A stretch of 64,000 bases of DNA from Streptomyces antibioticus (GTDB lineage Bacteria; Actinomycetota; Actinomycetes; Streptomycetales; Streptomycetaceae), in contig NZ_KQ948426.1 in assembly GCF_001514065.1 (NCBI RefSeq), forward strand, positions 62,001-126,000. The letters run 5' to 3'. The position numbers were made by a program, and so were the translations under genes. The notes below the pieces were generated by a model, which worked only from the letters and a program-made list of their open reading frames with translations, had not been told where the DNA came from and did no database searches. This document shows positions 10,339 through 18,507 of this stretch, piece by piece (positions within the stretch are counted from its first letter, which is position 1; each line of letters starts with the position of its first letter).

Positions 10339-10374
10339 CGGACGGGCCGCACGCGCACGCGTGCGGCCCGTCCG
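10339..10374 (+). terminator. Hairpin terminator after ppa
   Basis: Complementary 17-base arms at 10339-10355 and 10358-10374; with a realistic loop the stem is about 15 bp. No T run follows, as is common in Streptomyces terminators. Confidence 0.8.
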
Positions 10375-10451
10375 CGTATCCGCTGACCTGTGGGGAACGT
10401 GTCTGTGCGCATACTGATGCGACGGATGGTGCTACAGGGAGCGATAGGCAA

Positions 10452-12125
10452 GTGACGTCGGCGGAGGACCGCAAGCCGCAGTCGGACGAGGCGAGGAGCG
10501 TCTACGACCCCGAGATCACGTCCGAGTTCGCCATCCCGGACGGACTGGCCGTCCCGAGGACGGCCGGCGGCGAGTCGGAGACGTCCTCGGAGTTCGCCGT
10601 ACCGGAGGGCCTTCAGGCGCCCGAGGGGCCGGCCGGGGAGCCGGAGGGGTCGGCGTTCAGCACGCCCCGCACCTACAGCGCCAAACACGCCCCGGCCGCG
10701 TTCACCCCGCCGACCGGCGTTCCCGTGGTCTCGCTGACCAAGGACGTGCCCTGGCAGGACCGGATGCGCACGATGCTGCGGATGCCGGTGGCCGAGCGGC
10801 CCGCGCCGGAGCCGCTGCACAAGGAGGACGACACCGGGCCTGCCGTGCCGCGCGTGCTCGACCTGACCCTGCGTATCGGGGAGCTGCTGCTCGCGGGCGG
10901 TGAGGGCGCGGAGGACGTGGAGGCGGCGATGTTCGCCGTCTGCCGCTCGTACGGCCTCGACCGGTGCGAGCCGAACGTCACCTTCACGCTGCTGTCGATC
11001 TCGTACCAGCCGTCCCTCGTCGAGGACCCCGTGACGGCCTCCCGGACCGTGCGGCGGCGTGGGACCGACTACACCCGGCTCGCGGCCGTCTACCAGCTGG
11101 TGGACGACCTCAGCTACCCCGAGACGGCGTTCTCGCTGGAGGAGGCGTACCGGCGGCTCGCCGAGATCCGCCGCAACCGGCACCCGTACCCCGGCTGGGT
11201 GCTCACCTCGGCGAGCGGGCTGCTCGCGGGCGCCGCGTCCGTGCTGGTCGGCGGTGACGTCATCGTGTTCGTGGCGGCCGCGCTGGGCGCGATGCTCGGC
11301 GACCGGCTGGCGTGGCTGTGCGCGGGACGCGGGCTGCCGGAGTTCTACCAGTTCACGGTCGCCGCGATGCCGCCGGCCGCGATAGGGGTGGCGCTGACGG
11401 TGGCCCACGTGGACGTGAAGGCGTCCGCGGTCATCACCGGTGGGCTGTTCGCGCTGCTGCCGGGGCGGGCGCTGGTGGCGGGCGTGCAGGACGGGCTGAC
11501 CGGGTTCTACATCACCGCGTCGGCGCGGCTCCTTGAGGTGATGTACCTGTTCGTCGGCATCGTCGTGGGCGTGCTGATCGTCCTGTACTTCGGCGTGCAG
11601 CTCGGCGCCGACCTCAACCCCGACGTGGCCCTCATCATCGAGGAGCGGCCGCTGTGGCAGATCGGGGCGTCGATGCTGCTGTCGCTGACGTTCGCGGTGC
11701 TGTTGCAGCAGGAACGATCCACCGTGCTGGTCGTGACGCTCAACGGGGGTGTCGCGTGGTCGGTGTACGGCGCGCTGCACTACGTCGGCGAGATCTCGCC
11801 GGTCGCGTCCACGGCGGTCGCGGCGGGGCTGGTGGGGCTGTTCGGGCAGATGCTGTCGCGGTATCGGTTCGCTTCCGCGCTGCCCTACACGACCGCCGCG
11901 ATCGGGCCGCTGTTGCCGGGTTCCGCCACGTACTTCGGGCTGTTGTCCATCGCGCGGGACGATGTCGACAAGGGGTTGGTGTCGTTGGCCACGGCTGCGT
12001 CTTTGGCCATGGCCATCGCCATCGGGGTCAACCTGGGGTCGGAGATCTCGCGGTTGTTCTTGAGGGTGCCGGGTGGGGCGTCTGCGGCGGGGCGGCGGGC
12101 CGCTAAGCGGACCCGGGGGTTCTGA
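10452..12125 (+). CDS. Threonine/serine exporter (ThrE-like) membrane protein
   Basis: 557 residues. The C-terminal ~420 residues match the ThrE family: an N-terminal soluble-like block (LRIGELLLAGGEGAEDVEAAMFAVCRSYGL) and about ten hydrophobic helices. The family exports threonine/serine or related small molecules; substrate here is unknown. The first ~130 residues are an acidic, proline-rich cytoplasmic extension with a twice-repeated motif SEFAIPDGL / SEFAVPEGL. GTG 10452 has GGGAG upstream. It converges on the DedA gene, with 59 bases between stops. Confidence 0.85.
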   Translation: MTSAEDRKPQSDEARSVYDPEITSEFAIPDGLAVPRTAGGESETSSEFAVPEGLQAPEGPAGEPEGSAFSTPRTYSAKHAPAAFTPPTGVPVVSLTKDVPWQDRMRTMLRMPVAERPAPEPLHKEDDTGPAVPRVLDLTLRIGELLLAGGEGAEDVEAAMFAVCRSYGLDRCEPNVTFTLLSISYQPSLVEDPVTASRTVRRRGTDYTRLAAVYQLVDDLSYPETAFSLEEAYRRLAEIRRNRHPYPGWVLTSASGLLAGAASVLVGGDVIVFVAAALGAMLGDRLAWLCAGRGLPEFYQFTVAAMPPAAIGVALTVAHVDVKASAVITGGLFALLPGRALVAGVQDGLTGFYITASARLLEVMYLFVGIVVGVLIVLYFGVQLGADLNPDVALIIEERPLWQIGASMLLSLTFAVLLQQERSTVLVVTLNGGVAWSVYGALHYVGEISPVASTAVAAGLVGLFGQMLSRYRFASALPYTTAAIGPLLPGSATYFGLLSIARDDVDKGLVSLATAASLAMAIAIGVNLGSEISRLFLRVPGGASAAGRRAAKRTRGF

Positions 12126-12184
12126 GCGCCCCCTAGCTCGGGTCCTTCGCTTTGACGGCGAGTGCGGGTGGTTCGTGGTTCGTG

Positions 12185-13060
12185 TCAGTAACCCTGGTTG
12201 TACGGGTACTGCTGGTTCTGCTGCTGGTCGTAGCCCTGTTGCTGCGGGTACTGCTGGGCGTACTGCTGCTGGTCGTAGCCGTACTGGTCGTTGTAGCCGT
12301 ACTGCTGCTGGTCGCCGTAGGACTGCGGAGGCTGCTGCTGGTCGTTGGACGGGATGCGGCGGAGCTGGGTCGTCGCGTCGTCCATCGGCGGGGGCTGGTA
12401 CGCCTGGGGCTCGGGGGTCGCAGGCTGTTCGGCTGCCGCCCTCTTCTTCTTTCCGCGCTCTCGCAGGTACTCGATGATGATCGGGACCACCGACACGAAG
12501 ACGATGAGGACGAGGATCGCCTCGACGTTCTTGTGGATGACGTCGATCTGGCCGAGCCAGTACCCCGCGAGGGTGACGCCGGTTCCCCAGGCGACGCCAC
12601 CGATGACGTTGTACGTCAGGAACGTGCGGTACTTCATGCGGCCGGCGCCCGCCACGATGGGGGCGAAGGTGCGGACGATCGGGACGAAGCGGGCCAGGAC
12701 GATCGCCTTGGGGCCGTACTTCTCCATGAACTCGTGGGCCTTGTCCAGGTTCTCCTGCTTGAAGAGCTTGGAGTTGGGCCGGTTGAAGAGCTTCGGGCCG
12801 AAGAACTTTCCGATCATGTAGCCGACCTGGTCGCCGAGGACGGCCGCCAGCACGATCAGGAAGCAGACCAGCCACAGCGGCTGGCTGATGTAGTCGCCCT
12901 GCGCCACGAACAGACCCGCCGTGAACAGCAGCGAGTCGCCGGGCAGGAACGCGAACAGACCCGATTCCGCGAAGACGATCAACAGGATGCCGGGCAGGCT
13001 GAACGTCTCGATCAGATAGTTCGGACTGAGCCACTCGGGGGCGAGCGCGAGCGTCATCAC
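12185..13060 (-). CDS. DedA family membrane protein with Gln/Tyr-rich tail
   Basis: 291 residues. The first ~205 match DedA/SNARE-associated proteins, including FAESGLFAFLPGDSLLF, the GDQVGYMIGKFFG segment and RFVPIVRTFAPIVAGAGRM, whose arginines are functionally important in E. coli DedA proteins. Family members are linked to undecaprenyl phosphate or phospholipid translocation. The last ~80 residues, past the final helix, are dominated by Gln, Tyr and Pro (QQQYGYNDQYGYDQQQYAQ), likely disordered and cytoplasmic. Starts GTG 13060 or ATG 13057; AGGAG lies ten bases upstream. Confidence 0.9.
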   Translation of the reverse strand: MMTLALAPEWLSPNYLIETFSLPGILLIVFAESGLFAFLPGDSLLFTAGLFVAQGDYISQPLWLVCFLIVLAAVLGDQVGYMIGKFFGPKLFNRPNSKLFKQENLDKAHEFMEKYGPKAIVLARFVPIVRTFAPIVAGAGRMKYRTFLTYNVIGGVAWGTGVTLAGYWLGQIDVIHKNVEAILVLIVFVSVVPIIIEYLRERGKKKRAAAEQPATPEPQAYQPPPMDDATTQLRRIPSNDQQQPPQSYGDQQQYGYNDQYGYDQQQYAQQYPQQQGYDQQQNQQYPYNQGY

Positions 13061-13193
13061 GGGTCTGTGGCTCCTGATACTGGGGGACGGGCTGGGGCTG
13101 GCTGCCCAAAAGTATCAACGCAGGCCCCGGAGCCCAGGTTCCATGGGGCCGCAGAGGATGCGCTGTGGGCTCTCCGGGAGAAAGCTGTGAGCC

Positions 13194-13559
13194 ATGAGTA
13201 TCGATGATTTCGGCGGCGGCCAGGGCCCCGAGCCCGATGTGCTCGTGGTGACCACCAACGACGTGCCCGGCTTCCGGGTGCAGGAGGTACTGGGGGAGGT
13301 CTTCGGGCTGACCGTGCGCTCCCGGCATCTGGGGAGCCAGATCGGCGCGGGCCTGAAGTCGATGATCGGCGGTGAGCTCAAGGGGCTCACCAAAACGCTG
13401 GTGCAGACCCGCAACCAGGCCATGGAGCGGCTCGTGGAGCAGGCACGCGCGCGTGGGGCGAACGCCGTGCTGATGTTCCGCTTCGACGTGACGGAGGCGG
13501 CCGACGTCGGCACGGAGGTGTGTGCCTACGGGACCGCAGTGGTCCTGGCCCGGGAGTGA
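13194..13559 (+). CDS. YbjQ/UPF0145 family protein
   Basis: 121 residues. Matches UPF0145 (YbjQ, 'putative heavy-metal-binding'): VLVVTTNDVPGFRV, GLTVRS, the amphipathic helix TLVQTRNQAMERLVEQARARGANAV and closing strands MFRFDVTEAADVGTEVCAYGTAV. Members form pentameric rings; function is unproven. It stands alone between dedA (divergent, ~130 bases away) and tipA (convergent). A terminator hairpin overlaps its last codons. Confidence 0.88.
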   Translation: MSIDDFGGGQGPEPDVLVVTTNDVPGFRVQEVLGEVFGLTVRSRHLGSQIGAGLKSMIGGELKGLTKTLVQTRNQAMERLVEQARARGANAVLMFRFDVTEAADVGTEVCAYGTAVVLARE

Positions 13560-13575
13560 GCCCCCGGGCCAGGAC
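13542..13575. terminator. Bidirectional hairpin between UPF0145 gene and tipA
   Basis: Perfect 13-bp arms at 13542-13554 and 13563-13575 with an 8-base loop. The left arm is inside the last codons of the UPF0145 gene and the right arm ends just before the tipA stop at 13579, so one hairpin can serve both converging genes. Confidence 0.8.
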
Positions 13576-13578
13576 GGA

Positions 13579-14340
13579 CTACGAGGTGTGCCGGGCCGCG
13601 TTCGCCCTGATCGCGTCCCTCAGATGCTCGGCCAGGCCGTCGCCCATCGCGTCGTAGAACGCCTTGAAGCGCTCGTCGGAGACGTACATGTCGCCGAAGC
13701 ACAGGTGCATCTCGTAGGGGACCTCGAAGTAGTACCGGCCGATGTGCTGCCGGTGCTCCTCGGCGAGGTCCATGGCCGCCTCGGCGGACGGCTGCTCGCC
13801 GGCCGTCACCAGGGCGGCGTAGCGCCGGCCCCAGTCGTCGACCTCGGCCTGGATGCGCTTCCAGTCCTCCTTGGTGTACGTCGCGGCGCGGCGCTGGGAC
13901 TCGGCGTACGCCTCGGTGCCGCCCCAGCGCTGTTCCGCCTCCTCGGCGTACTGCTCGGGATCCTTGTCGCCGAAGACCTCGAAGCGTTCCTCCGGCGTGA
14001 GGTTGATGCCCATCTTGCGTGCCTCCATGGCCTGCTCCACGGCCGCCGCCATCTTCCGCAGCTTCTCGATCCGGGCGGTCAGCAGCTCGTGCTGGCGGCG
14101 CAGGTGGGCGCGCGGGTCCGTGGCCGGATCGTCGAGGAGGGCGGCGACCTCGTCGAGCGGGAAGCCGAGCTCCCGGTAGAACAGGATCTGCTGCAGCCGG
14201 TCGAGGTCGGCGTCGCTGTAGCGCCGGTGGCCCGCGTGGCTGCGCTCGCTGGGCGCGAGCAGACCGATGTCGTCGTAGTGGTGCAGGGTGCGCACCGTCA
14301 CTCCGGCGAAACCGGCGACCTGTCCCACGGAGTAGCTCAC
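13579..14340 (-). CDS. tipA: TipA-like MerR transcriptional activator (thiopeptide-binding)
   Basis: 253 residues, same size as S. lividans TipAL. Residues 1-75 are a MerR winged helix (SVGQVAGFAGVTVRTLHHYD), then a coiled-coil dimerisation helix, then the TipAS antibiotic-recognition domain. Met110 (ATG at 14013) is preceded by GGAGG and matches the known internal start producing TipAS. Cys214 (MHLCFGDMY), the residue that binds thiostrepton covalently in TipA, is kept; the TipA position-207 cysteine is Val here. GTG 14340 follows GGAAGGAGCGGAGAA. The promoter is at 14374-14404. Family role: drug-induced self-activation of multidrug tolerance genes. Confidence 0.93.
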   Translation of the reverse strand: MSYSVGQVAGFAGVTVRTLHHYDDIGLLAPSERSHAGHRRYSDADLDRLQQILFYRELGFPLDEVAALLDDPATDPRAHLRRQHELLTARIEKLRKMAAAVEQAMEARKMGINLTPEERFEVFGDKDPEQYAEEAEQRWGGTEAYAESQRRAATYTKEDWKRIQAEVDDWGRRYAALVTAGEQPSAEAAMDLAEEHRQHIGRYYFEVPYEMHLCFGDMYVSDERFKAFYDAMGDGLAEHLRDAIRANAARHTS

Positions 14341-14373
14341 TTCTCCGCTCCTTCCCTTCTCGGTACGCCGTCC

Positions 14374-14404
14374 ACGGTGCGTCCTCACGCCACGTGAGGT
14401 GCAA
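14374..14404 (-). promoter_or_regulatory. MerR-type autoregulated tipA promoter
   Basis: On the minus strand, -35 TTGCAC (14399-14404) and -10-like CACCGT (14374-14379) are separated by 19 bases, the long spacing typical of MerR-family promoters. The spacer holds a perfect 7-bp inverted repeat CCTCACG/CGTGAGG (14383-14389 and 14393-14399). This closely resembles the well known ptipA promoter of S. lividans (TTGCAC, 19-base spacer, CAGCGT). TSS would fall about 27 bases before the GTG start. Confidence 0.85.
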
Positions 14405-14458
14405 GCCCCTGGGGCGACTCCGGATGTGGTGCCCGTTTTGCCCGTTTATCGTGAGCCC

Positions 14459-15742
14459 GTGGCCCAGGACACCGCGCAGCAGTCACCCGCAGCCCCGGCG
14501 ACCCCGGCCCGTGCGCTGCTGCCCCTGATCCTCCCCGCTCTCGCCGTCGGCGTGGGCGCGAGCCTGATCTTCGTCGGGGTGAGCGCGGCGGCCGAGGCGT
14601 TCCAGGACGTGCTGTGGCAGAACCTGCCGGACGCCCTCGGCGTGGGCCGGTACTCGGTGCTCTGGATGCTGATCATGCTCACCGCGACCGGTGTGGCCGT
14701 CGGTCTGGTGGTGTGGAAGGTGCCGGGCCACGCCGGGCCCGACCCGGCCACCATGGGCCTGGACGCCCCCGTGCTGCCGCCCGTCGTACTGCCGGGGCTG
14801 GTCCTCGCGACCGCGCTGATGCTGGCCGGCGGGCCGAGCCTCGGCCCCGAGAACCCGATCATCGCCGTGAACGTCGCGATCTTCTTCTGGCTCGGCCGGC
14901 GGTTCCTGCCCCGGGCACCGGGCGAGCTGTGGCCGGCGCTGGCGGAGGCGGCGACGATCGGCGCGCTGTTCGGTACGCCGGTGGCGGCGGCCCTGGTCAT
15001 CTCCGAGGCGCTGGCCGGGCGGCAGCTGAGGGGCGCGTTGTGGGACAACGTCTTCGCGCCGCTGGTCGCCGCCGCCGCGGGCGCCCTGACGACCACCCTG
15101 GTGGCCCATCCGTCCTTCGATCTGCATCTGCCCCCGTTCGGACGGCCGGGCTGGGGCGATCTGCTGGCGGGGGTGGTGATCGCGTCCGTGGCGGCCCTGC
15201 TCGGCATGTGCGCCGTCCGCGTCTTCCCGTACGTCCACGCCGCCTTCGCCAGGCTGCGGCACCCGATGCTCGCGCTGCCCGTCGGCGGCCTGGTACTGGG
15301 GCTCCTCGCGGCCGTGGGCGGTCATCTCACGCTCTTCAAGGGTCTGGAGGAGGTCGGGGAGATCGCGGCCGACCCGGACGGCTGGTCGGCCGGGGAGTTC
15401 GCCACGATGACCGTGGTGAAGCTGGCCGCGCTGGTGGTCGCCGCGGCCTGCGGCTTCCGCGGCGGACGGATCTTCCCCGCCGTGTTCGTCGGCGCCGCCC
15501 TCGGGTTGTGCGCCCACGCCCTCGTCTCCGGCGTCCATCCCGCCGTCGGTGTCGCGACGGGCGTGCTGGGCATGCTGCTCGCCATCACCCGGCAGGGCTG
15601 GGTGAGCCTGTTCACGGCCGCCGTGCTGGTGGCCTCGCCGACGATCCTGGCCCTGCTGTGCATCAGCTCGCTGCCCGCCTGGCTGCTGGTGACCGGCCGC
15701 CCCCAGATGCAGTTGCGCGACGACGGAACCCCGGTCCGCTGA
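14459..15742 (+). CDS. ClC-type chloride channel/ion channel protein
   Basis: About 427 residues with ten or more hydrophobic helices. ClC-like features: GPSLGPENPII near residue 135, aligning with the GxEGP selectivity motif and keeping the glutamate, and GGRIFPAVFVGAALG late in the protein, matching the GxFxP motif. The first ClC motif (GSGIP) is not evident, so this is a divergent branch often annotated 'ion channel protein'. The start is uncertain: GTG 14459 fits the first helix, while an upstream GTG at 14399 would overlap the tipA promoter. It is divergent from tipA and 22 bases upstream of gad. Confidence 0.75.
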   Translation: MAQDTAQQSPAAPATPARALLPLILPALAVGVGASLIFVGVSAAAEAFQDVLWQNLPDALGVGRYSVLWMLIMLTATGVAVGLVVWKVPGHAGPDPATMGLDAPVLPPVVLPGLVLATALMLAGGPSLGPENPIIAVNVAIFFWLGRRFLPRAPGELWPALAEAATIGALFGTPVAAALVISEALAGRQLRGALWDNVFAPLVAAAAGALTTTLVAHPSFDLHLPPFGRPGWGDLLAGVVIASVAALLGMCAVRVFPYVHAAFARLRHPMLALPVGGLVLGLLAAVGGHLTLFKGLEEVGEIAADPDGWSAGEFATMTVVKLAALVVAAACGFRGGRIFPAVFVGAALGLCAHALVSGVHPAVGVATGVLGMLLAITRQGWVSLFTAAVLVASPTILALLCISSLPAWLLVTGRPQMQLRDDGTPVR

Positions 15743-15764
15743 ACCCACTTCGAGGAGTCCATCG

Positions 15765-17165
15765 ATGCCGCTCCACCAAGGTCCCGACAAGCACGACGAG
15801 CGCCCGATGTCCGTCAACCCCTTCTACGGGGAGGCCAATCCGGTCGGCGGCATGACCGAGGCTCCGCCCACGCACCGGCTCCCGGACACCCCGCTCCCGC
15901 CCATGACGGCGTACCAGCTGGTGCACGACGAGCTGATGCTGGACGGCAATTCGCGCCTCAATCTCGCCACCTTCGTCACCACCTGGATGGAGCCGCAGGC
16001 CGGCGTCCTCATGGCGGAGTGCCGGGACAAGAACATGATCGACAAGGACGAGTACCCGCGCACCGCCGAGCTGGAGCGGCGCTGTGTGGCGATGCTCGCC
16101 GACCTGTGGAACGCTCCCGATCCGGCGAGTGCCGTGGGCTGTTCGACGACCGGATCGAGTGAGGCCTGCATGCTCGCCGGGATGGCGCTGAAACGGCGCT
16201 GGAGCAAGCGGAATCCGAAGCCGGGCGCCCGCCCCAATCTGGTCATGGGCATCAACGTCCAGGTCTGCTGGGAGAAGTTCTGCAACTTCTGGGAGGTGGA
16301 GCCCCGGCTGATCCCGATGGAGGGCGACCGCTTCCATCTCGATCCGCAGGCCGCCGCCGCGCTGTGCGACGAGAACACCATCGGGGTCGTCGCGATCCTC
16401 GGCTCCACCTTCGACGGCTCCTACGAGCCCGTCGCCGACCTGTGCGCCGCCCTGGACGAGCTGCAGGAGCGCACCGGCCTCGACATCCCGGTGCACGTCG
16501 ACGGGGCGTCCGGCGCCATGGTCGCGCCCTTCCTCGACCCGGACCTCGCCTGGGACTTCCGGCTGCCGCGGGTCGCCTCCATCAACACCTCGGGGCACAA
16601 GTACGGCCTGGTCTACCCGGGCGTCGGGTGGGCGCTGTGGCGCGACCACGACGCCCTGCCCGAGGAGCTGGTCTTCCGCGTCAACTACCTGGGCGGCGAC
16701 ATGCCGACCTTCGCGCTCAACTTCTCCCGGCCCGGCGCGCAGGTCGTCGCGCAGTACTACACGTTCCTGCGGTTGGGCCGCGAGGGCTACCGGGCCGTGC
16801 AGCAGACCACCCGGGACGTCGCCGGGCGCCTCGCCGAGCGCATCGAGGCCCTCGGCGACTTCCGGCTCCTCACCCGGGGCGACCAGCTGCCGGTGTTCGC
16901 CTTCACCACCGGGCACGACGTGACGGCGTACGACGTCTTCGACGTGTCCCGGCGCATGCGCGAGCGTGGCTGGCTGGTACCGGCGTACACCTTCCCGCCC
17001 CACCGCGAGGACCTGAGCGTCCTGCGCGTCGTCTGCCGCAACGGCTTCTCCGCCGACCTCGCCGAGCTGTTCGTGGACGACCTGCGCCGGCTGCTGCCCG
17101 AACTGCGCCGCCAGTCGCACCCCTCGACCCGGGACAAGGGCGCGGCGACGGGCTTCCACCACTGA
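15765..17165 (+). CDS. gadB: Glutamate decarboxylase
   Basis: 466 residues, standard length. PLP enzyme converting glutamate to GABA with proton consumption. Seen: FVTTWMEPQA, GSSEACMLAGMALKRRW, HVDGASGAMVAPFLDPDLAWDF and the PLP lysine in NTSGHKYGLVYPGVGW. The C-terminal Gad/calmodulin-like region is short. ATG 15765 follows GAGGAG. It probably shares a transcript with the upstream channel gene (22-base gap); GAD coupled to a chloride channel resembles acid-resistance arrangements such as E. coli GadB with ClC antiporters, but that role is inference. Confidence 0.93.
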   Translation: MPLHQGPDKHDERPMSVNPFYGEANPVGGMTEAPPTHRLPDTPLPPMTAYQLVHDELMLDGNSRLNLATFVTTWMEPQAGVLMAECRDKNMIDKDEYPRTAELERRCVAMLADLWNAPDPASAVGCSTTGSSEACMLAGMALKRRWSKRNPKPGARPNLVMGINVQVCWEKFCNFWEVEPRLIPMEGDRFHLDPQAAAALCDENTIGVVAILGSTFDGSYEPVADLCAALDELQERTGLDIPVHVDGASGAMVAPFLDPDLAWDFRLPRVASINTSGHKYGLVYPGVGWALWRDHDALPEELVFRVNYLGGDMPTFALNFSRPGAQVVAQYYTFLRLGREGYRAVQQTTRDVAGRLAERIEALGDFRLLTRGDQLPVFAFTTGHDVTAYDVFDVSRRMRERGWLVPAYTFPPHREDLSVLRVVCRNGFSADLAELFVDDLRRLLPELRRQSHPSTRDKGAATGFHH

Positions 17166-17178
17166 GCGCAGCGGAGGG

Positions 17179-17820
17179 CTAGGCGGTGTCCCCGGGATGC
17201 CGCTCCCCCGTCGCGTACGGGTTCTCCTCGCCCTCGGCGAGGACGCCGACGAACGGCTCGCCCTCCCCCGCGAAGGTGTACGCCCCGTCCTCGACGCGCC
17301 CGATCAGGCTCTGGATCCAGGCGAGTTCGGCGTCGGCCGTGTGGATCCAGAGGTTCATGATCTCGCCGATGTGACCGAGCTTCTCGGGGCCTTCCTCGGG
17401 GACGTAGTGCTCGGTGACGGAGGCGCGCCAGTGCTCGATGCGGCGGATGCGCTCCTTCAGGAGGGCCACCACCTCGGCCCGCGGAAGGTCGACCATGAAG
17501 CCGATGGCCGCCGACTTCACGTCCATCTTCTGGTCGTACGAGGTCAGCGCCTCGCGCAGCAGCCGCAGGAACTCCTCGGTGCCCGCCTGGGTGATCTCGT
17601 ACTCGGTTCGGGGCGGGCCGCCGGCGGTGGACGGCGCGATCTCGTGCGCGTGCAGCAGTCCCTGCTTCGCCATCTGCTTCAGGGCGTGGTAGATCGAGCC
17701 GGGCTTGGCGTTGGACCACTCGTGCGCGCCCCAGTACTCCAGGTCGCCCCGCACCTGGTAGCCGTGGGCCCGCCCGTGCTGGCGGACCGCGCCGAGCACG
17801 AGGAGACGGATCGCTGACAT
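17179..17820 (-). CDS. PadR family transcriptional regulator
   Basis: 213 residues. Residues 1-90 form the PadR winged helix (MSAIRLLVLGAVRQHGRAHGYQV, KPGSIYHALKQMAKQGLL, RTEYEITQAGTEEF), followed by the C-terminal helical Vir-like dimerisation domain (FMVDLPRAEVVALLKERIRRIEHW). PadR proteins usually repress adjacent genes on ligand binding; the target here is not evident. It converges on gad with only 13 bases between stops. The DinB gene is just upstream on the same strand, 27 bases away, suggesting co-transcription. Confidence 0.9.
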   Translation of the reverse strand: MSAIRLLVLGAVRQHGRAHGYQVRGDLEYWGAHEWSNAKPGSIYHALKQMAKQGLLHAHEIAPSTAGGPPRTEYEITQAGTEEFLRLLREALTSYDQKMDVKSAAIGFMVDLPRAEVVALLKERIRRIEHWRASVTEHYVPEEGPEKLGHIGEIMNLWIHTADAELAWIQSLIGRVEDGAYTFAGEGEPFVGVLAEGEENPYATGERHPGDTA

Positions 17821-17846
17821 GGGGCCAGCGTAGGAGACGCTTGACG

Positions 17847-18395
17847 TCAGCCCCAGGTCGTGCCCTGCTCTTTTGCCACCAGCTCGAACGCGGTGGCACC
17901 GTCCAGGGACTCGCGGATGATGTCGGCGTGGCCGGCGTGCCGGGCCATCTCACGGATCAGGTTGAGCAGCATCCAGCGGACGGAGACCTGGCTGTCCGGC
18001 GGGAACCAGGGGTCGTTGGGCAGTGGGAAGGTCTCGTCGAGGCTCGGGACCGAGCGGGCGTACGCCTCCGTCTCGGCGGCGACCTTCTCCCAGTAGGCCA
18101 GTTGGGACTCGACCGTCTCGCCGTCCACGAGGGCGAAGCACTCGTGCCAGTTCTCCTCGGTCCGCCGCACCGCCGGCGGCTCGCCCTTGGCGCGGGCGAC
18201 CCAGCCCTGCTCGACCTCGGCGACGTGCTTCAGCAGCCCGGCGAGGGACAGCTCGCTCGCGCTGGGCCTGCTGCCCGCCTGCTCGTCCGTGAGCCCGAGC
18301 AGCGCGCGCCGGATCGCGCCCCGCTCGGCGGCCAGATAGCCGAGCAGTGCTCCGCGCTCGTCGCCGTGTGCTTCCGCGGGAACGTGGGTGACCAT
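17847..18395 (-). CDS. DinB family protein (DUF664)
   Basis: 182 residues with the DinB/DUF664 four-helix pattern: an N-terminal ERGALLGYLAAERGAIRRALLGL helix pair, LSLAGLLKHVAEVEQGWV with the first metal-ligand histidine, and NLIREMARHAGHADIIRE with the closing histidines. In actinomycetes such proteins are often mycothiol-dependent metal enzymes; the thiol and substrate cannot be told from sequence. It lies directly upstream of the padR gene and is separated from the aldehyde dehydrogenase by a terminator. Confidence 0.87.
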   Translation of the reverse strand: MVTHVPAEAHGDERGALLGYLAAERGAIRRALLGLTDEQAGSRPSASELSLAGLLKHVAEVEQGWVARAKGEPPAVRRTEENWHECFALVDGETVESQLAYWEKVAAETEAYARSVPSLDETFPLPNDPWFPPDSQVSVRWMLLNLIREMARHAGHADIIRESLDGATAFELVAKEQGTTWG

Positions 18396-18452
18396 GACCG
18401 GCCGCCTTTCGTCGGGGCCCGGGGGGCTCTCCCCCTGACACCGACGAAGCTA

Positions 18453-18489
18453 CGGGCCCTTGCGGTCAGCTTCTGTCCGCAAGGGCCCG
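18453..18489 (-). terminator. Hairpin terminator after aldehyde dehydrogenase
   Basis: Perfect 13-bp arms at 18453-18465 and 18477-18489 with an 11-base loop, 18 bases past the stop of the minus-strand aldehyde dehydrogenase gene. Confidence 0.82.
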
Positions 18490-18507
18490 GCGCGGGCGAG
18501 AAACGCT

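Noticed and set aside
10305..13328. A 1007-codon minus-strand open frame across the ThrE-like and dedA genes
   Set aside because: Shadow frame rich in Arg/His/Gly with no family match; the plus-strand ThrE-like protein and the minus-strand DedA protein in another frame explain the region.
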